From NCBI RefSeq assembly GCF_000237925.1, contig NC_031502.1:23605794-23669793 (forward strand): a stretch of DNA of 64,000 nucleotides, written 5' to 3'. The stretch is from Schistosoma mansoni (lineage: Eukaryota > Platyhelminthes > Trematoda > Strigeidida > Schistosomatidae). A program made the translations under genes and the position numbers. The notes beneath the pieces are model-generated. The model ran no database searches. It was not told the origin of the DNA and worked only from the letters and a program-made list of their open reading frames with translations. Below are positions 45,942 through 58,808 of the stretch, piece after piece; position 1 is the stretch's first letter; the number at the start of each line of letters is the position of its first letter.

Positions 45942-46553
45942 ATATATTTGGCTAGTCTTGCTCGCACAAATAATATCATATATTTCACATCGAGTCTGGC
46001 ATGCAAATCCACTTGATTTTAAGTACATTTAGATTAGCGATGCTTTGTGACGCTATATTAAGAGGTGGTAAGTATATTCCAGCTGTGCTGAACTTATTGC
46101 TGACCTTCCGAACGTCGACAGAGCTTGTGCGAGGATATTATTTTTTTAATATTCTCTTTTGTTGCATCGAAAAATGTCAACTGCTTCCTAGGTCTGATTG
46201 TTTAGCTACCCCTCTTCTTTGATGGTACCATCACTCAGAGGATTGCTTTAAACGTGGTGATCAGTCTTTGATGTCTAATAAGCATAAAAACAGGATGACT
46301 ATTGTTTCGGAACCTCTATACCTAATGTTTATCAGATAAGCGTGAAAAGAGTTAGGATTAAGAGACTTACCCATGTATCGGTAGCTTATAAAACGATGAG
46401 TTTTGAATTTGTTTCACGATACACAGTTCTGAGTCCGGAGAAATGCGTTATATTTTACACGTTCCTCACTTTAAAATTGAAAATTGAAATCTGGAGTTTG
46501 TATCCACCAGATAGGCATTATTCATATGCTCGTAACACCGTAATATTTCAAAA
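45942..46553. other. Upstream region of B9D1
   Basis: The B9D1 promoter should lie here. I see no clear TATA or initiator, and no repeat. Confidence 0.4.
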
Positions 46554-49500
46554 ATGTCATCTGATGGTGGTTTTGATGGTTACTTTCTGTTGTCAGTAAC
46601 TGGACAGATTGAAAAGGCTGACGTAAGATATTAAAGCCATTGACGTTTTGATGTTTTCTATAGTTCCCACTCCATGACTATATATGGTGCAAGTACTGCT
46701 TCGCAACTGGTCAAGACTGGACCAAATTAACCGTAAGATTCTAAAATGACCTTTACAACAGAAATATGGCAGGGCCTCGATGAAGGAATGACTCAAACCT
46801 CTATTAAAGGTGTCGGTTGCAACGATCAGAACAATTTTAACTTTCCGATTGATATTTCATGGAAATCCACAAACCCATTCGGTTGTACGTTAGTTAATAT
46901 TCTTGAATTTTAAAGGGCCTCAAATCGTTCTTCATGCTTATGGCGTTGACGTCTTTGGCAAGGATGTTTTACGAGGTTATGGTGCCGTTCACGTCCCAAT
47001 GAAGATCGGAAGGTACCTTATTATGATTAATCAGTATTTTCATTTTGTTTCAGTCTAGTACAAATGGACATTTCTTTTGAAAACCTCAAGTTAGACTCAT
47101 CTGTTTTATCATTATTTCTCATATGACAATTCAGATATTTTGCGTCGTTGATGTTTAAACATAACCTTAAGTTTCACATTATTTGGGTAAGAGATTGAAA
47201 AACCTGTATCATCATAAGCAGTGAAAGCTTCTGCTAGGTCCAATATGTGAGTGCATTGGAAAAAGCAATTTTTATGGTTTAAGGAACTACTTGTTTCCTC
47301 AAAAAATCTGAAGAGTTCTTTGGTAATAAGAAAGATCCCTGAATTACTGAGTGCATTTATTAGTGGTATGAACTACCAATATTATATAGAATCTATCTTC
47401 TGATAATAGTTGTGTTGTTTATTATAGTGGTAAGTCAAAGTCGTTGAGATAAGCAGCACGTTATAAATGGTTAAACAGTTGTTCATGGACGCTTCCATGC
47501 TATTTTGTAAAACGATAATTTATAGATGGAAGTGACAAGTATTACAATGTTGCCAAATGAATTGTGCAGTTTGCTGTGTGCGAATACATTGTCTATGTAA
47601 CGTACAGAAAAATAGTGAAAACATCGGGAATCTTCACATCTCTCTTTGAAAGAGTAAAAAGCCCTTTAGATAGTTGTAGTTCATACTTTTCAGATATATT
47701 TATGTATTATTGTTTCGTATTCGAAAGTAAGGTTTCGTACTTAGATTGCTTACTGTCGACCAACCAAGTATTCAAACACAGAAAGCCAAGACTACATGAG
47801 AAGGTTCATTGCTAAAAGCAGAGTTATTATAGTGACTACTGTTATAAATATATGGGTTGCAGGACTGACCCAGACATAGAGATGTAAGTAGTTATTATGG
47901 ACAACACAACAATTCATTTATTTACAATAGCTTCCCCACATCTGCTAAGGAGGGCTGAGATAGTATAGGACTTGTCTAACCCTTCTCAAAGTATTATTGT
48001 GGTTAAAACCTTGGGCATATAAACCTTTGGATAAATTAATACCATTGGTGTCCAACACCCCATACCGGATGTGTTTCTATGATGATACTATATATATAAT
48101 ATTATCAATGTGTAGAAACATGTTTCATCAGCAACGATGATAATCGAACTATATGTGTTTGAACTGACCTGTAGTTAGAGGCTCATTATTTTTTTTAATT
48201 ACCGCGCATTAAGTCACTAAATATGATTTAATTCGGTTTGATAACATTCAAGAAGTTGAATAAAGAGTGTCAAAATCACGATGAAATATTCAGAAATCGA
48301 CGGGTCAAACATGAGATCAAACTTCCTAATCAAGTCTTGATAACAGGTTCTGTGTTTCAATTTTCAACTTAGAAATAGAGATTTATGTAACTCAACTATT
48401 TTTCATCAGTAGTTTGATTTTATTTACAGAGTTTTTCTGCTATAATATAGGAACCGCGCATGAACTATCTTTAAGTGTGAGTAAACGTTCAACATCTACC
48501 TTTAAAGTTCATAATACTCGAAAACTGTAAGCTAAAACTAAGTTAACTTGGCGTATAAGAAACTGTTCGTTCTCAATTTACTTGCATATTGGTAGTAAGA
48601 TGTTTAAAGCAGTTCTTTCAACTAATTAGTGTTCATACTTTAAAATTTAATAAGACCGTTCATCGGGTGTCTTTTAATTATTTTACAGTTTCTTTCAAAT
48701 ATGGTTTCCTGTTATCTCCTCCATCTGATAAATGACTGTGAATGTTAGTTTTTAAATTAATTAAAATACTGACCACTGACTTAATAAGTATAGTCTTAAA
48801 TGTTTACTCTTCTTAACGCGTTTATAACTGTCTTGGTAAATAAACTATTATCTGCTCTATTTCAGGCGATGTCATATCCGTTAATTATACTAGACTATTG
48901 CTAATTTAATTGAATAGACTCATTCATCTTATTCGTTTGTTCTTAAATATCTTCATTTTATCTGTTTTTATTAGTGATATAAAGTTAACTACCATCATCT
49001 ACAATTATTCAGTTAACTAAGTAATCTGATTTCTTATAAAAGAACAGGATATTTTGAAAATTGAATAAAGCGAAGTTATATCCATGAATGCAAATCTTTC
49101 TTTTGATCGACAGCCGTTAAAAATTCTAGATTTTTGACTGCAAGTAAATATGACGAGGAACTAAATATTTTTTTGAAGTTTTCGATGTCTAGCTAAAGTT
49201 ATAGCCAATTTCTTTTAAAGTGACAGTTACAGTTTACGTATGATATTTTCGTTTAATACAGTTATACTTGAACATGGTTATTTATTAACATAAAGGTAAC
49301 AGTGAGATGAATCATGTGAATGTTTCTTACTATCCTGTTGTCATTTAGCCACAGAAAAAGAGTTTCCATGTTTGTGCCTCAATCTTCTTCACAACTAATG
49401 AAATTGAATGCATGGTTAACTGGAAAAAGACCAGAGTTTCTTAATCCAAAAGTAATAGCTTGTGGTGAGGGTCGTGGAGGTTAGTTATTGAAAACAGATT

Positions 49501-52500
49501 CTTATAGTTATTTGATTGCCCTCAAATCAAGTTAATTTTTACGATACAGTTTATCTTTGTTAACTTGTCTTCCGAAAAGATTATCATTCTTAGCACTGTT
49601 GATTAGAGATCTCAAACAAGTATGATATTCTTCATTCAGTTTTATGGTTAAGCACAAAAATCGTAACATAAAAACCCGGTATTTTGTGCCGCATCTGCAA
49701 AATAATGCTATTTAAAATGTCTGATGATAGATGATTCTAGTAAATATATTTCCCAAATGCAAATTAAATTTCGATGAATGGATTTTAGAACTCATCCTAC
49801 TCTTAAACTTATTTAATCGAATTTTATGTTTTATATTTGTATACTATTGGGAAATCTAACAAATTAGGGTGTAAATCGGACTCAGAATGAATATAAGTAA
49901 TTCAACAAAAGTATTAAAGACAAGATGTGAAACTTAATTGATCGAAAATGAATTTTGAGAATATCTGGTATTTCATTATAATTACAAACAGCTTATGGTT
50001 TTAAACTCCAGTCTTTAATAGATTAACACAAAATCTTCTGGCTAAATGTGGTACGCTGGGTAGGAATATGCGTTACACAAAATCCAATCTAAAGTTTTGC
50101 AATAGTAGCTTGTGGTAAGAATTATGGGAAAAAGTACTTTAGTTGGTGGGCAGCTTCATAACCTTTTATGCTAATAGCTAGAAGCTTCGTAAAATTTTTT
50201 AAAATGATTATTCTGAACATTTTATGCTGAAATCTTTCAAAGAATTGTCTATCAGTTGATTTAACTTGGCTAGCAGTTCAATGCAGGTATATTCATAATG
50301 GAAACAGTTGATCTTATACGTACTAAGCCAAAATATCGCGGAACAAAATTCGGGATGTCCATTTTATCTTTTTAGACATATTATAGGATATTGAATGAAT
50401 TCAACTTAGGAATCATCAGTTCCGAACCTAATCTTTAATTATAGAGGGATGGCTCACGAATTTTGAAAACATACCCATATATCTTATGTAAAATCTTATT
50501 TACATTTCTATTTCCCCGTTTTTATATTTAAATAATCATTATTAACAACCAATAGATCGATTAGTTCTTGAATCTGTCAGTTTATGAGCTTTTAATTATT
50601 TTTTATTAATCTCATTCAACTTGAATATGTAATGTCAATCAACTTACAAGCTTAATTTCCTACACTTACTACCCCTTGTCAAGCATAGACTACCGACCAG
50701 GAGTCTCATATGTGTCATATCCACCTCCTGTCCTTGCCTTGTCCATCCGTGCCTTCACATCTCTATCAGATCTCCCTTGTTTGTCAACAATACTGACCAG
50801 GTGTGTAAAGTCCCTATCTCTTCCATAACTTGTTTGGTGCTCTCTGTATTGCATTTTAGGATCTTTCTTTTCCCCTTGTGAATGTTGGGGCCTACTGATG
50901 CAAAAGCTTCTGCTACACTGTCTGTCTTCATTTGTATTTGTTGGTATGTGTGGGATAAAAGGTCTGGGTCATATGTGGAGTTCAAATTATCTAACTGCAT
51001 TCAAACTGTCCACTGTATACCGTACTGTTCCTCAGATGTAGAGGTCTTAATAATCCAGTCAACAGCTAGGGGAAAAACAAAAGGTAGGAGTAAGCAGCCT
51101 TGTTTGAAACCAGTCTTCATCTGGAATGCATCTGCAAGGTGCCCTCCATGCAGTAGTTGTCAGTGCAGTGCATCGTAAGACTTCTGCATGATGGAGAGAA
51201 TCTTCCCAGACATACCGTAGTATCGAAGAAGATTCCACAGAGCTCTTTTATTAATCCTGTTTAATGCTTTCTCAAAGTCAGGGAAGTTGATGTATGGTGG
51301 TGAGTTTTATTCAATTGGTTGTTCAAAAATGATCTGTAGTGTTATGATTTGGATAGTACATGGCCAATATTTACGAAATCCAGCTTGTTGATTCCAAAGT
51401 TGAAAGTCTACCGAACCCATCATCAGGCTGAGGAACACTGTCGAAAATATTTCTTGTTACTGATAGTAGTGTGATACCTCTGTAGTTCTCACAGTTACTA
51501 ACATATTTTTTTCTCCTTGGTATGTTGATGAAGTACTGTGCTTTCTAGTCTGCTGGTAATTATCCGTCTTCCTGAGTTTTTCTAAAGTGAATGTGGAACT
51601 TCACAGTTGTCTCCACATTCAAATTCAGTGCTTCAGCCCGTATGCTGTCTGGTTCTGCCATTTTTCCTTCAACTTTGCCTGGTGACTTTTCTGATTTTCT
51701 TGATTGTTGGTGCGCCAACATCTATTGGGAGGTTTATGTGTGCTGCATCGAAGATTGGTGGGTTAATCGTGACTTGTCTATTTAGGTGCTCTTCAAGATG
51801 TCCAAACTTTATCCTACTGCTGTTGATCCTCGCTAACTGGTTAGCCTTCTTTATACTTAACTGATCCCTGTCGTTCATTATATTCTCTTGTTAATTCCTT
51901 CATTACACTAGATAGTTTTCTCATAAAACCTCCTCCTTCAGCTTCCGTTGTTGTTCCTAGGCATTTAGGCTCTAATTCTCTTCATTCATTGGCTTGCTTC
52001 TGTTTTTTGATCTGTGTCCTGGCTTTCTCTGCTCTTATTCAGCTATTATTGACTTCTGCCTTCTTACTTTTCTTATCATGGATCCCACCAGGTTAATAAT
52101 AGAGCTTCACTTTCATGCCGATTTTTGTTACGGTGCGGCATTTCCTGTTATTTTGAAATTATCGCTTCCTTAGTTCTTTACTAACCGTTTTACATAGCTG
52201 CTTATTCTAACAGATATTGGAAGACTTGAAACGTGTTAATTAGAGCTACTTTTAATTCATTAAATTTGTGTGCATCTCTTAGGTAGCCTGCGTCAAATTT
52301 CGTAGTTTCGCTTATTTTATTGACCAATTTATGTTTAGCTTGGCCATCACTAATTGGCGATGTGAAGCTATATTCATTTGTCTTCAATCGACCATATGGA
52401 CTTTTTACTGATACAAGTGTGACTGATCCAGTTCTTTGTATTGTGATCTAGTAAAACTCATATACATTTATGTATGCATTTGCGTAGGATGATGGTACCA

Positions 52501-53217
52501 CATATAACGATATTGTTGGGAGAAAATAAAGTTGTCAGTCTCTCAGCATTCCCATTTTTAGCTCACTGTTTTTTTACAGCGTAATCATTATATAGTTCAT
52601 AATCTCAGTGTTTCACTTAAAAGCTGTCAGAGATGGCTGTTGCGCTTACATCTCAGACCAACGTAATAGGGCTTTTGACCCCTCCATAATCTTTCTTGAA
52701 ATCAGCAATGACAAAAATCATACCTGATTAATGTTATACACTTTAAAGTTTTGTCGGTCTGGTCTCTTAGTGCTGTATTTAGAAAAAAAACGTTCAAAAG
52801 TTTGTCCGATACACTTGATACTAGATTAAAGCAGTTGCCTAATATCCTTTCAAATATCATTGAGGCGCCTTTTGGCAATTGAGTGATGGACATCAAGTTA
52901 AGGTGCTTTAACCATTCTATTGATCTTGTGGTGTGGTTTCGGCATCGTTAACAACAAAAGGTCAAAATGTCTGCATCGACGTTGTGGTGTATTTTATTAT
53001 ATAACTTCATAAAATTTCTTTAAGCTTTAAACCTCTGCTTTATTTTTACTATCTTTTTACTTTTCTTTCAGTAACTAAAGTGCAAACCCAAGGCTTCGTA
53101 GATATCATATTCAATATCGCTGTAAAAAATCTACAGAATTTAGGTTATGCTAATGACAAGAAAAGGGAGACTTTAACAGAAGATTTATTGATGCTAATAA
53201 ATAAAGATCCGATATAG
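46554..53217 (+). CDS. B9D1: B9 domain-containing protein 1 (transition-zone MKS complex)
   Basis: B9D1 is a B9/C2-like protein of the MKS complex at the ciliary transition zone, working with B9D2 and MKS1; in a fluke it would serve flagellated sperm, flame cells and the larval epidermis. Six exons: 46554-46622, 46664-46732, 46773-46884, 46916-47012, 49349-49479, 53072-53217; 207 codons against 204 in human. All junctions are GT-AG and in phase. The B9 domain fills nearly all of it: [87 protein letters not shown] and [20 protein letters not shown]. Introns 1-4 are 41, 40, 31 and 2,336 nt; the fifth, 3,592 nt, holds a dead LINE on the other strand. The gene appears intact. Confidence 0.97.
50690..52440 (-). 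mobile_element. Old RTE-like LINE (family B) in B9D1 intron 5
   Basis: Minus-strand pieces match the element at 58809-61745: [20 protein letters not shown] (linker, 52202-52387), [20 protein letters not shown] and [13 protein letters not shown] (51669-51878), and [20 protein letters not shown] with [19 protein letters not shown] (50755-51000). There are many stops and losses; it is much more decayed than the 58.8 kb copy. It is antisense to B9D1 and wholly intronic. Confidence 0.75.
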
Positions 53218-53307
53218 AAATTATGGAAATGTTTTATTATTATTGTTATTATTATTACATAAGTTTCTCCCTTTTGTTAAGTGAACCTGATAAGATACTT
53301 GATAAAT

Positions 53308-53313
53308 AATAAA
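53308..53313 (+). promoter_or_regulatory. Possible polyadenylation signal of B9D1
   Basis: AATAAA 91 bp after the B9D1 stop. The region is AT-rich, so chance is possible. Confidence 0.4.
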
Positions 53314-54333
53314 TTATTTAGTTTGTTGTTGTAATCTCTCTTGTTACTTTGATTTTTCATAGTTTTAGCTTACTTTAAACTATTGGTAAGTTTTATCCAA
53401 ATAATGACTATTGATGAGTCGAAATGTCTTAATTCTAACACATCGGTAGGCCCATAGTTTAGCATTATTGGGAAGTTTTAGATAAGGTTTCATAATTTAA
53501 AATAAATAAATAGACAGAATTCTTCATGCAAACATTCAGACTACAAAACACATTGATAATAGTAGTGATAGTGACAGCTTTATTCAATACTATAGATTTT
53601 AGTGAGTAAAAGAATTATCAGCATCTATTGTACAATATTACACTAGATACCACTTCAACATACATTCAAACTGTAATTATCTTAAGACATACTTAAAAGT
53701 GTTTTTAACATTCAGTATTTCCTGCGTATATTCAATTACGGAAGAATTCTGTCAGTTCACCTGCTACAACTAACTTTGTATCCATCATACATAAAGTGCT
53801 TGAATCTCAGTACATTTGTCTTTCATCTTATCAAAAAATAGGTAGAAAAAAAACTTAACAAGAACTGTAATGTTTCTGTTTGCACTTTTTTCTGTATTTA
53901 AAATCGCGATAATTTGTGACTGTTTTATGATAGCGTGTGAGTGCATACAGAGTTGGAATTGATTATTTTTCAGCTCAAACAAATTTTAAAGAAGCAATTT
54001 GATTTCTGAAACGACTCTCGGTTTTCTTCCTTACACAAATGGGATGCTAATTTACCCTAGACGAACATCTGCACTAGATACCCTCTCAATGTCTATTCTA
54101 CAGGACTTCAACACAACTCAGATCAAGAACACGTGACTGGTTTGACCAGAACGTACGTATATTTCCACTCCAACAACTGATAGAAATCACAACAATAATA
54201 ATAGGGGTATGAAAATATATAACCCATCTAACACCTGTCAGACTAACTACCAGTCCGACTAGGCAAACAACTGATCATTACTTTTTTCGCCCACATATCA
54301 ATTGCATTATTTGCACAATTGAAATATAGGTGG
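53314..54333. other. AT-rich stretch downstream of B9D1
   Basis: No gene or repeat recognised. Confidence 0.4.
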
Positions 54334-54540
54334 CCCGAGCGTTTGAGTAGACTAAAATGGATAGTAGCTATCAGTGGAATCCAAGACGCACGTTTCATCC
54401 TACTTACGACTCGTCAGCTGGATGTACCTGCATCTCAGAGTTGATGTTCATTCCGAGACTTGAACCCAGTACCGTTCGCTCCACACACCATCGCGTTATC
54501 CACTTAGCTACTTAGTCCTGACAGCCACCTACTTGTGCAG
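54334..54540 (-). mobile_element. Sm-alpha-like SINE unit with tRNA-like head
   Basis: On the minus strand there is an A-box-like TAGCTAAGTGG (54500-54510) and a B box GGTTCAAGTCT (54456-54466) at tRNA spacing, followed by a hammerhead ribozyme motif. This is the layout of the schistosome Sm-alpha satellite/SINE family. It lies head to head with the unit at 54549-54945. Confidence 0.75.
54373..54429 (-). ncRNA. Hammerhead ribozyme, Sm-alpha type
   Basis: Core boxes in order on the minus strand: CTGACGAG (54410-54417), GAAA (54393-54396) and the cleavage triplet GTC (54385-54387). Stem I can form between CCAG and TTGG, with the loop sequences of the schistosome ribozyme (GTACAT and ATTCCAC). 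Stem II is weak (GTC against GAT), so activity may be low. Confidence 0.7.
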
Positions 54541-54548
54541 TGGGGTGA

Positions 54549-54945
54549 AGTTCAAACTCACTTGGTGTTGTTTGCTTGTATCTTCCCATTGATGTTTAGG
54601 ACTGCAAATGATCAGTCTGCTGTTGGCATATGTGCACCCTGTGCGGATTGCCTCGCTTCAAATGCGAACGGTACTGCGTTTGAGTCCCGGAGTGGACATC
54701 AACTCTGGGATCCAGGTGCATCCAGCTGACGAGTCCCAAATACGGCGAAAATCGCGTCCCGGATTCCACTGCTAGCCACTATCCATCTTTGCTTATAAAG
54801 CTTGTGAATTCAGGCAATATCAAGGCAGTCCGCACAGTATGTACATATGCCAACAACAGACTGGTCAATTGCAGTCCTAAACAACAATGGGAAGATACAA
54901 GCAAACAACAAGTGGGTTTGAGTAGACTGCCCGAGGTATCATGAA
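54549..54945 (+). mobile_element. Sm-alpha-like unit with terminal inverted arms
   Basis: A plus-strand unit holding a hammerhead motif. Arms of about 90 bp at 54559-54653 and 54824-54914 are inverted copies (TTGTTTGCTTGTATCTTCCC on one, its complement on the other), so the whole can fold back. The B box equivalent (GTTTGAGTCC near 54680) is imperfect. Confidence 0.7.
54716..54771 (+). ncRNA. Hammerhead ribozyme, Sm-alpha type, second copy
   Basis: CTGACGAG (54726-54733), a stem II region GTCCCAAATACGGC, GAAA (54747-54750) and GTC (54756-54758). Stem I has one mismatch (CCAG against CCGG) and an extra A follows GAAA, so it may be inactive. Confidence 0.65.
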
Positions 54946-57900
54946 AAACTGTCATTATTTGTTACTAGAGATGTTCCCACAAATAAGATTTTAGACCATA
55001 GCTGAAAAACTCCGTGGTAAGGGTAATAAATATTTTAAAGGTGTCAAACCTTTTATATCCAACCATTTGATCCTGCAGTTGATTTTGAAATAAAGACAGA
55101 AGTAGTAAATTGAATACTATCAACCGCAACGTATAAACCTTCTTACTTAGTACTTAGATTGATTCTACAGGGATAGGCTCAGTTTAGGTAAAAACTAATA
55201 GTTAGTAGTCAAGAATTTGTGATTTCGTTAAAACTGTCTTTGGGCATCCATTATAAATTGCTTGATAGCTAAGAATGCCGACCCCAGTCCATAAAATCCA
55301 AACAGAATTATAATATTCTTAGTTTACGGTATATATCCACAAGGATTATATGTTAATCAATGTCAATCAGAAATTCTTTGAAACATCCACAACCAACTAA
55401 CTTACTCCATATTACATACTACATTATTATAGACCCAGAGGTTACTATTTAAAGTTGCATTTTTAGTTATTTGTTTAGTCATTTTCAACCCGAAAACTGT
55501 AACTCAACAACCACTAACATTTTAAACTACTAAAGGTATGCAAATTGTGATTTTTGGTAACAAATGTTCAAGGTAAATGAGAACCATTTAAAATAAACTA
55601 AATAATTGTACTGACTCATTCCCCTGTTCCAAGTTGGAGTAAAATCCTAGTCTAAATTTGATTTACAACGCCTAATTACTGATCAGAAACTAAATCACTA
55701 CATTACTATATGTAACCATATATAAGCTGCCAGTTTCCATGTAAGTACGTAATCCTGTGTCGGAGTGTCGGATGTTAAGAATATAATAATAACGAGGGTT
55801 CCTTGAGTAGATTACATCGAACAGTACCCAAATAATAAAAGACAACGAGAGAAATAAAATGACTGGCGAATAAACTATCTTTCATATCTTTGGGTGGAAA
55901 AATAGTTGACTATGAGAGTGTAATAGTTCAGACAATCTGTACCAGGGACGTATTTTTTCGAAGATTCTATGAATCACAAGTTTAACACTATCACTTCGGT
56001 GAAATCCTACTTCTTTTTATTCTACTGAACATTGATTGAAAACATGTAAATGTAAGACACTACAAAATGTATTGTTGGTATATATGTGACAAGGTTAGTG
56101 TTGAATCACACCTCTTTAACAATAAATCCAGTATTATAACCGGAATGTCCTAAAATGTTTATTAGTACTCTTGAGGATCTAAGTGCGGGATACAATCTTT
56201 TTTCTCATTTTGTAAGCAACTATATTTTTGATAAAAAGAACTAACAGTTATATTGTTATTTCAGTGACTAAATATTGGGTGAAAAATTCTCTAATCAACT
56301 AGTATAGTTAACACATGTTCCTAAGGAAAAATTCTTGATATTTTCCTGTTTACAGATTTTAGTGATTGTGAACTGGGATTCTAGGATTTGACTTGAACAC
56401 TGTCGGACTACGTTTTGTGTGACGATAGAAATAGGATATGCAACTTTGTTTCAAAAATTTCAACTGTTTTGGCTATTCTTTGGCTTTTTAAAACTATTAC
56501 TGTTCAGATATTTAAATATGCTTCATATGTGAATGAGTGGGATGTTTTCTATTTTTTGCTTACCTGTATGCATTATGTTTTTATGAATATCTGTTTACTA
56601 CTTATGAGTAGGTCTTTAATACATCTTGATATTAGTTTAGGTAAAAAATGTCTTCGTGATAGATGATATTGGTATATTTGTCTAATAAACTCCTATCAGG
56701 TGTTTAAAATAAGCAATGTAATGATTATGAATTTTGTGATTTGGCTGTGTGCTATTCTCATGAGAAATTAACTATGACATATTGTTAAGCAGTTTAATTT
56801 GATATACCAATTCACATCCAATTAATAAATAAGTAGAATGATTAGTATGGGACTTCAAAACAAACATTTGTAATCATGGTAAAATGTTGAGTGAGTCATG
56901 GCCCTTTGTTTTATTAAGGAATAAAGAATCTATTCTATTTTTTAAGAAAACCTCAGTCATATTTTCTTCATATAATTGCCAAGACAGATATTTCAATGAG
57001 TGTAATAATTTGTTTCAACATAGATAGTTAAGACTGGTATCTTTCACTATTTCACATCTAGGAAAATATTTATAATAGTCAGCATTCAGACGACTAACTT
57101 CTTCCCACATCACTGATGGTGAGTAGCTAACAAGCCTTTTTTTGATTAATCTGACTGAACACTGTTCAATGTAAATGGATCTACTAAATACATTTGTTTT
57201 AACCAACATAATGGAGATTAATTTCATGTCACATAGGTTTTATTGCCGATCAGCGGTGACAATAGGCACTCTGAAAACGACTTCAGGACAAAAGTAATAA
57301 GCAATTTTAATACATTGTTCATCTTACGTATACTTTATCGTCGCATTGCAGAAATATTTTAAAAATAATCAGGAGTCTAATTTAAATGGGACTTATGGCT
57401 ATTAGTTACAGTTGTACTATGAATGACAAGAGAGCAAAAATTATCAGCTGGGTGATTACTGAGGTTATTGTTCATCCTTTCGCCCAGGTTATTTCTCCAG
57501 GAAGACCCTTTAGGATAAGAATAAAAGTTCATTGAAGGAATAGTCTGTTGATTTTAAGGAGTATTCAATATTATACAACATAATATTCTTGGTGCAGGCA
57601 TATTCAACGCGCCTGCCAAAAATCATGTGGTTCATTAGCCCAACAACAATCAATTAATAGGCATCTAAAAGCTGTTACGTACTATGGTATGAAATCTTTG
57701 GTTTTAATATACACTGAAAATTATTGTCATTTCACTGATTGTAACAAAGTGGTAATCTAAATTACTGAGAAATTCAGAACATTAGAAGTCATCTTCAAAC
57801 TATGGTACTCAGATAAAAATGAAACAATCAACAGCTTCCGAATTCCCAAATTTTGACTTAGTCACTGGATTTTGAAGGTACCAAAAGTCCTACTTTGACT

Positions 57901-58808
57901 GTATTAGTTATTTGAAGACTAATTTGACTAACAACATAGAACCAACATTTACTTTCATCCAAAATAAGTATGTTTATGGTAATTACAATAGCTCCTAATT
58001 TCCAACCTCATATATCCGTTCGCCCAGTAAGAGTTTGAACTATTGAGTATTAGACAATAATTTTTAATCAGATATAAGGTTAATTTCAAAATATTTATTG
58101 TTCAGCTAAGTGAGTTCCTGATGGGAAAGTGGAATTTTTCCATTTTTTCACAATGTCTTCATTACCTTGTACCTTAACCGTTTCGATTGTTTTGTAGTTC
58201 TATAGGTTATGTACTTTCTTTTATATCCTAGTGAAGATTAAAGTACGGGTAACGTCTGGGATCTATTGATGGACTAATATTCTATAAATATTCTTATCGT
58301 ATAACTATTCAGTAATTAGATTGTGTGCATCTATATTCATCTTATTATAAGCTTCATTTCGACCTATAGATTATTATCATACTATCTACCGTTCCTAAAT
58401 TATATTCAGTTTATTGGTTACTATCTTTCACGTTCGCAGCCACATTTCGGGCTTGATCTTTTACAAATGTTATATCCTATTTTATGGTGTGATGTGGTCT
58501 GTTTGGTTGATATATAAACCCAGTCTGTCTGAAATAAATAATTCTCATGGTTGAGTCTATTATTAGTGTTCTGGACTCAACTGCACGGGCTAAGCGAACA
58601 GAAAACCAATAAGGACACTTGGCTGCTCATACCGGTCGGACGTCATTGGTTGGGAACAGTGCTTAGATTGGATAAGTCGCATTTCGATTGTAAAATAAAT
58701 CACGTGATAAAAAGTGGGCTTAAATTCACAACACTTTCAGTTTGAAAACTTGATTGTATGGGTTTGTGTCAGTTCACTTGTTGTTCATTCCATTCTCCTA
58801 AATATTAC
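54946..58808. other. AT-rich intergenic stretch
   Basis: No gene is established. Two frames stand out: 56415-56666 (+, 83 codons, hydrophobic, unrecognised) and 57015-57227 (-, listed separately). No transposon coding blocks were seen. Confidence 0.4.
57015..57227 (-). other. Candidate exon resembling COQ10/START domain start
   Basis: A 70-codon frame reads RLVSYSPSVMWEEVSRLNAD and then YYKYFPRCEIVKD. This resembles the first strand and helix of COQ10 coenzyme Q-binding proteins (R-x-x-x-YS...M-x-x-VS...Y-x-x-F-x-P-x-C). The later part of the domain was not found on the minus strand down to 55 kb, so it may be a chance match, a lone exon or a pseudogene piece. Confidence 0.22.

Noticed and set aside
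54559-54914. Possible DNA transposon with 90-bp inverted ends
   Set aside because: The content and arms fit Sm-alpha-type units; no transposase or target duplication was seen.
56415-56666. 83-codon hydrophobic frame that might be a membrane protein
   Set aside because: T-rich codons give hydrophobic residues by composition alone; no family resemblance.
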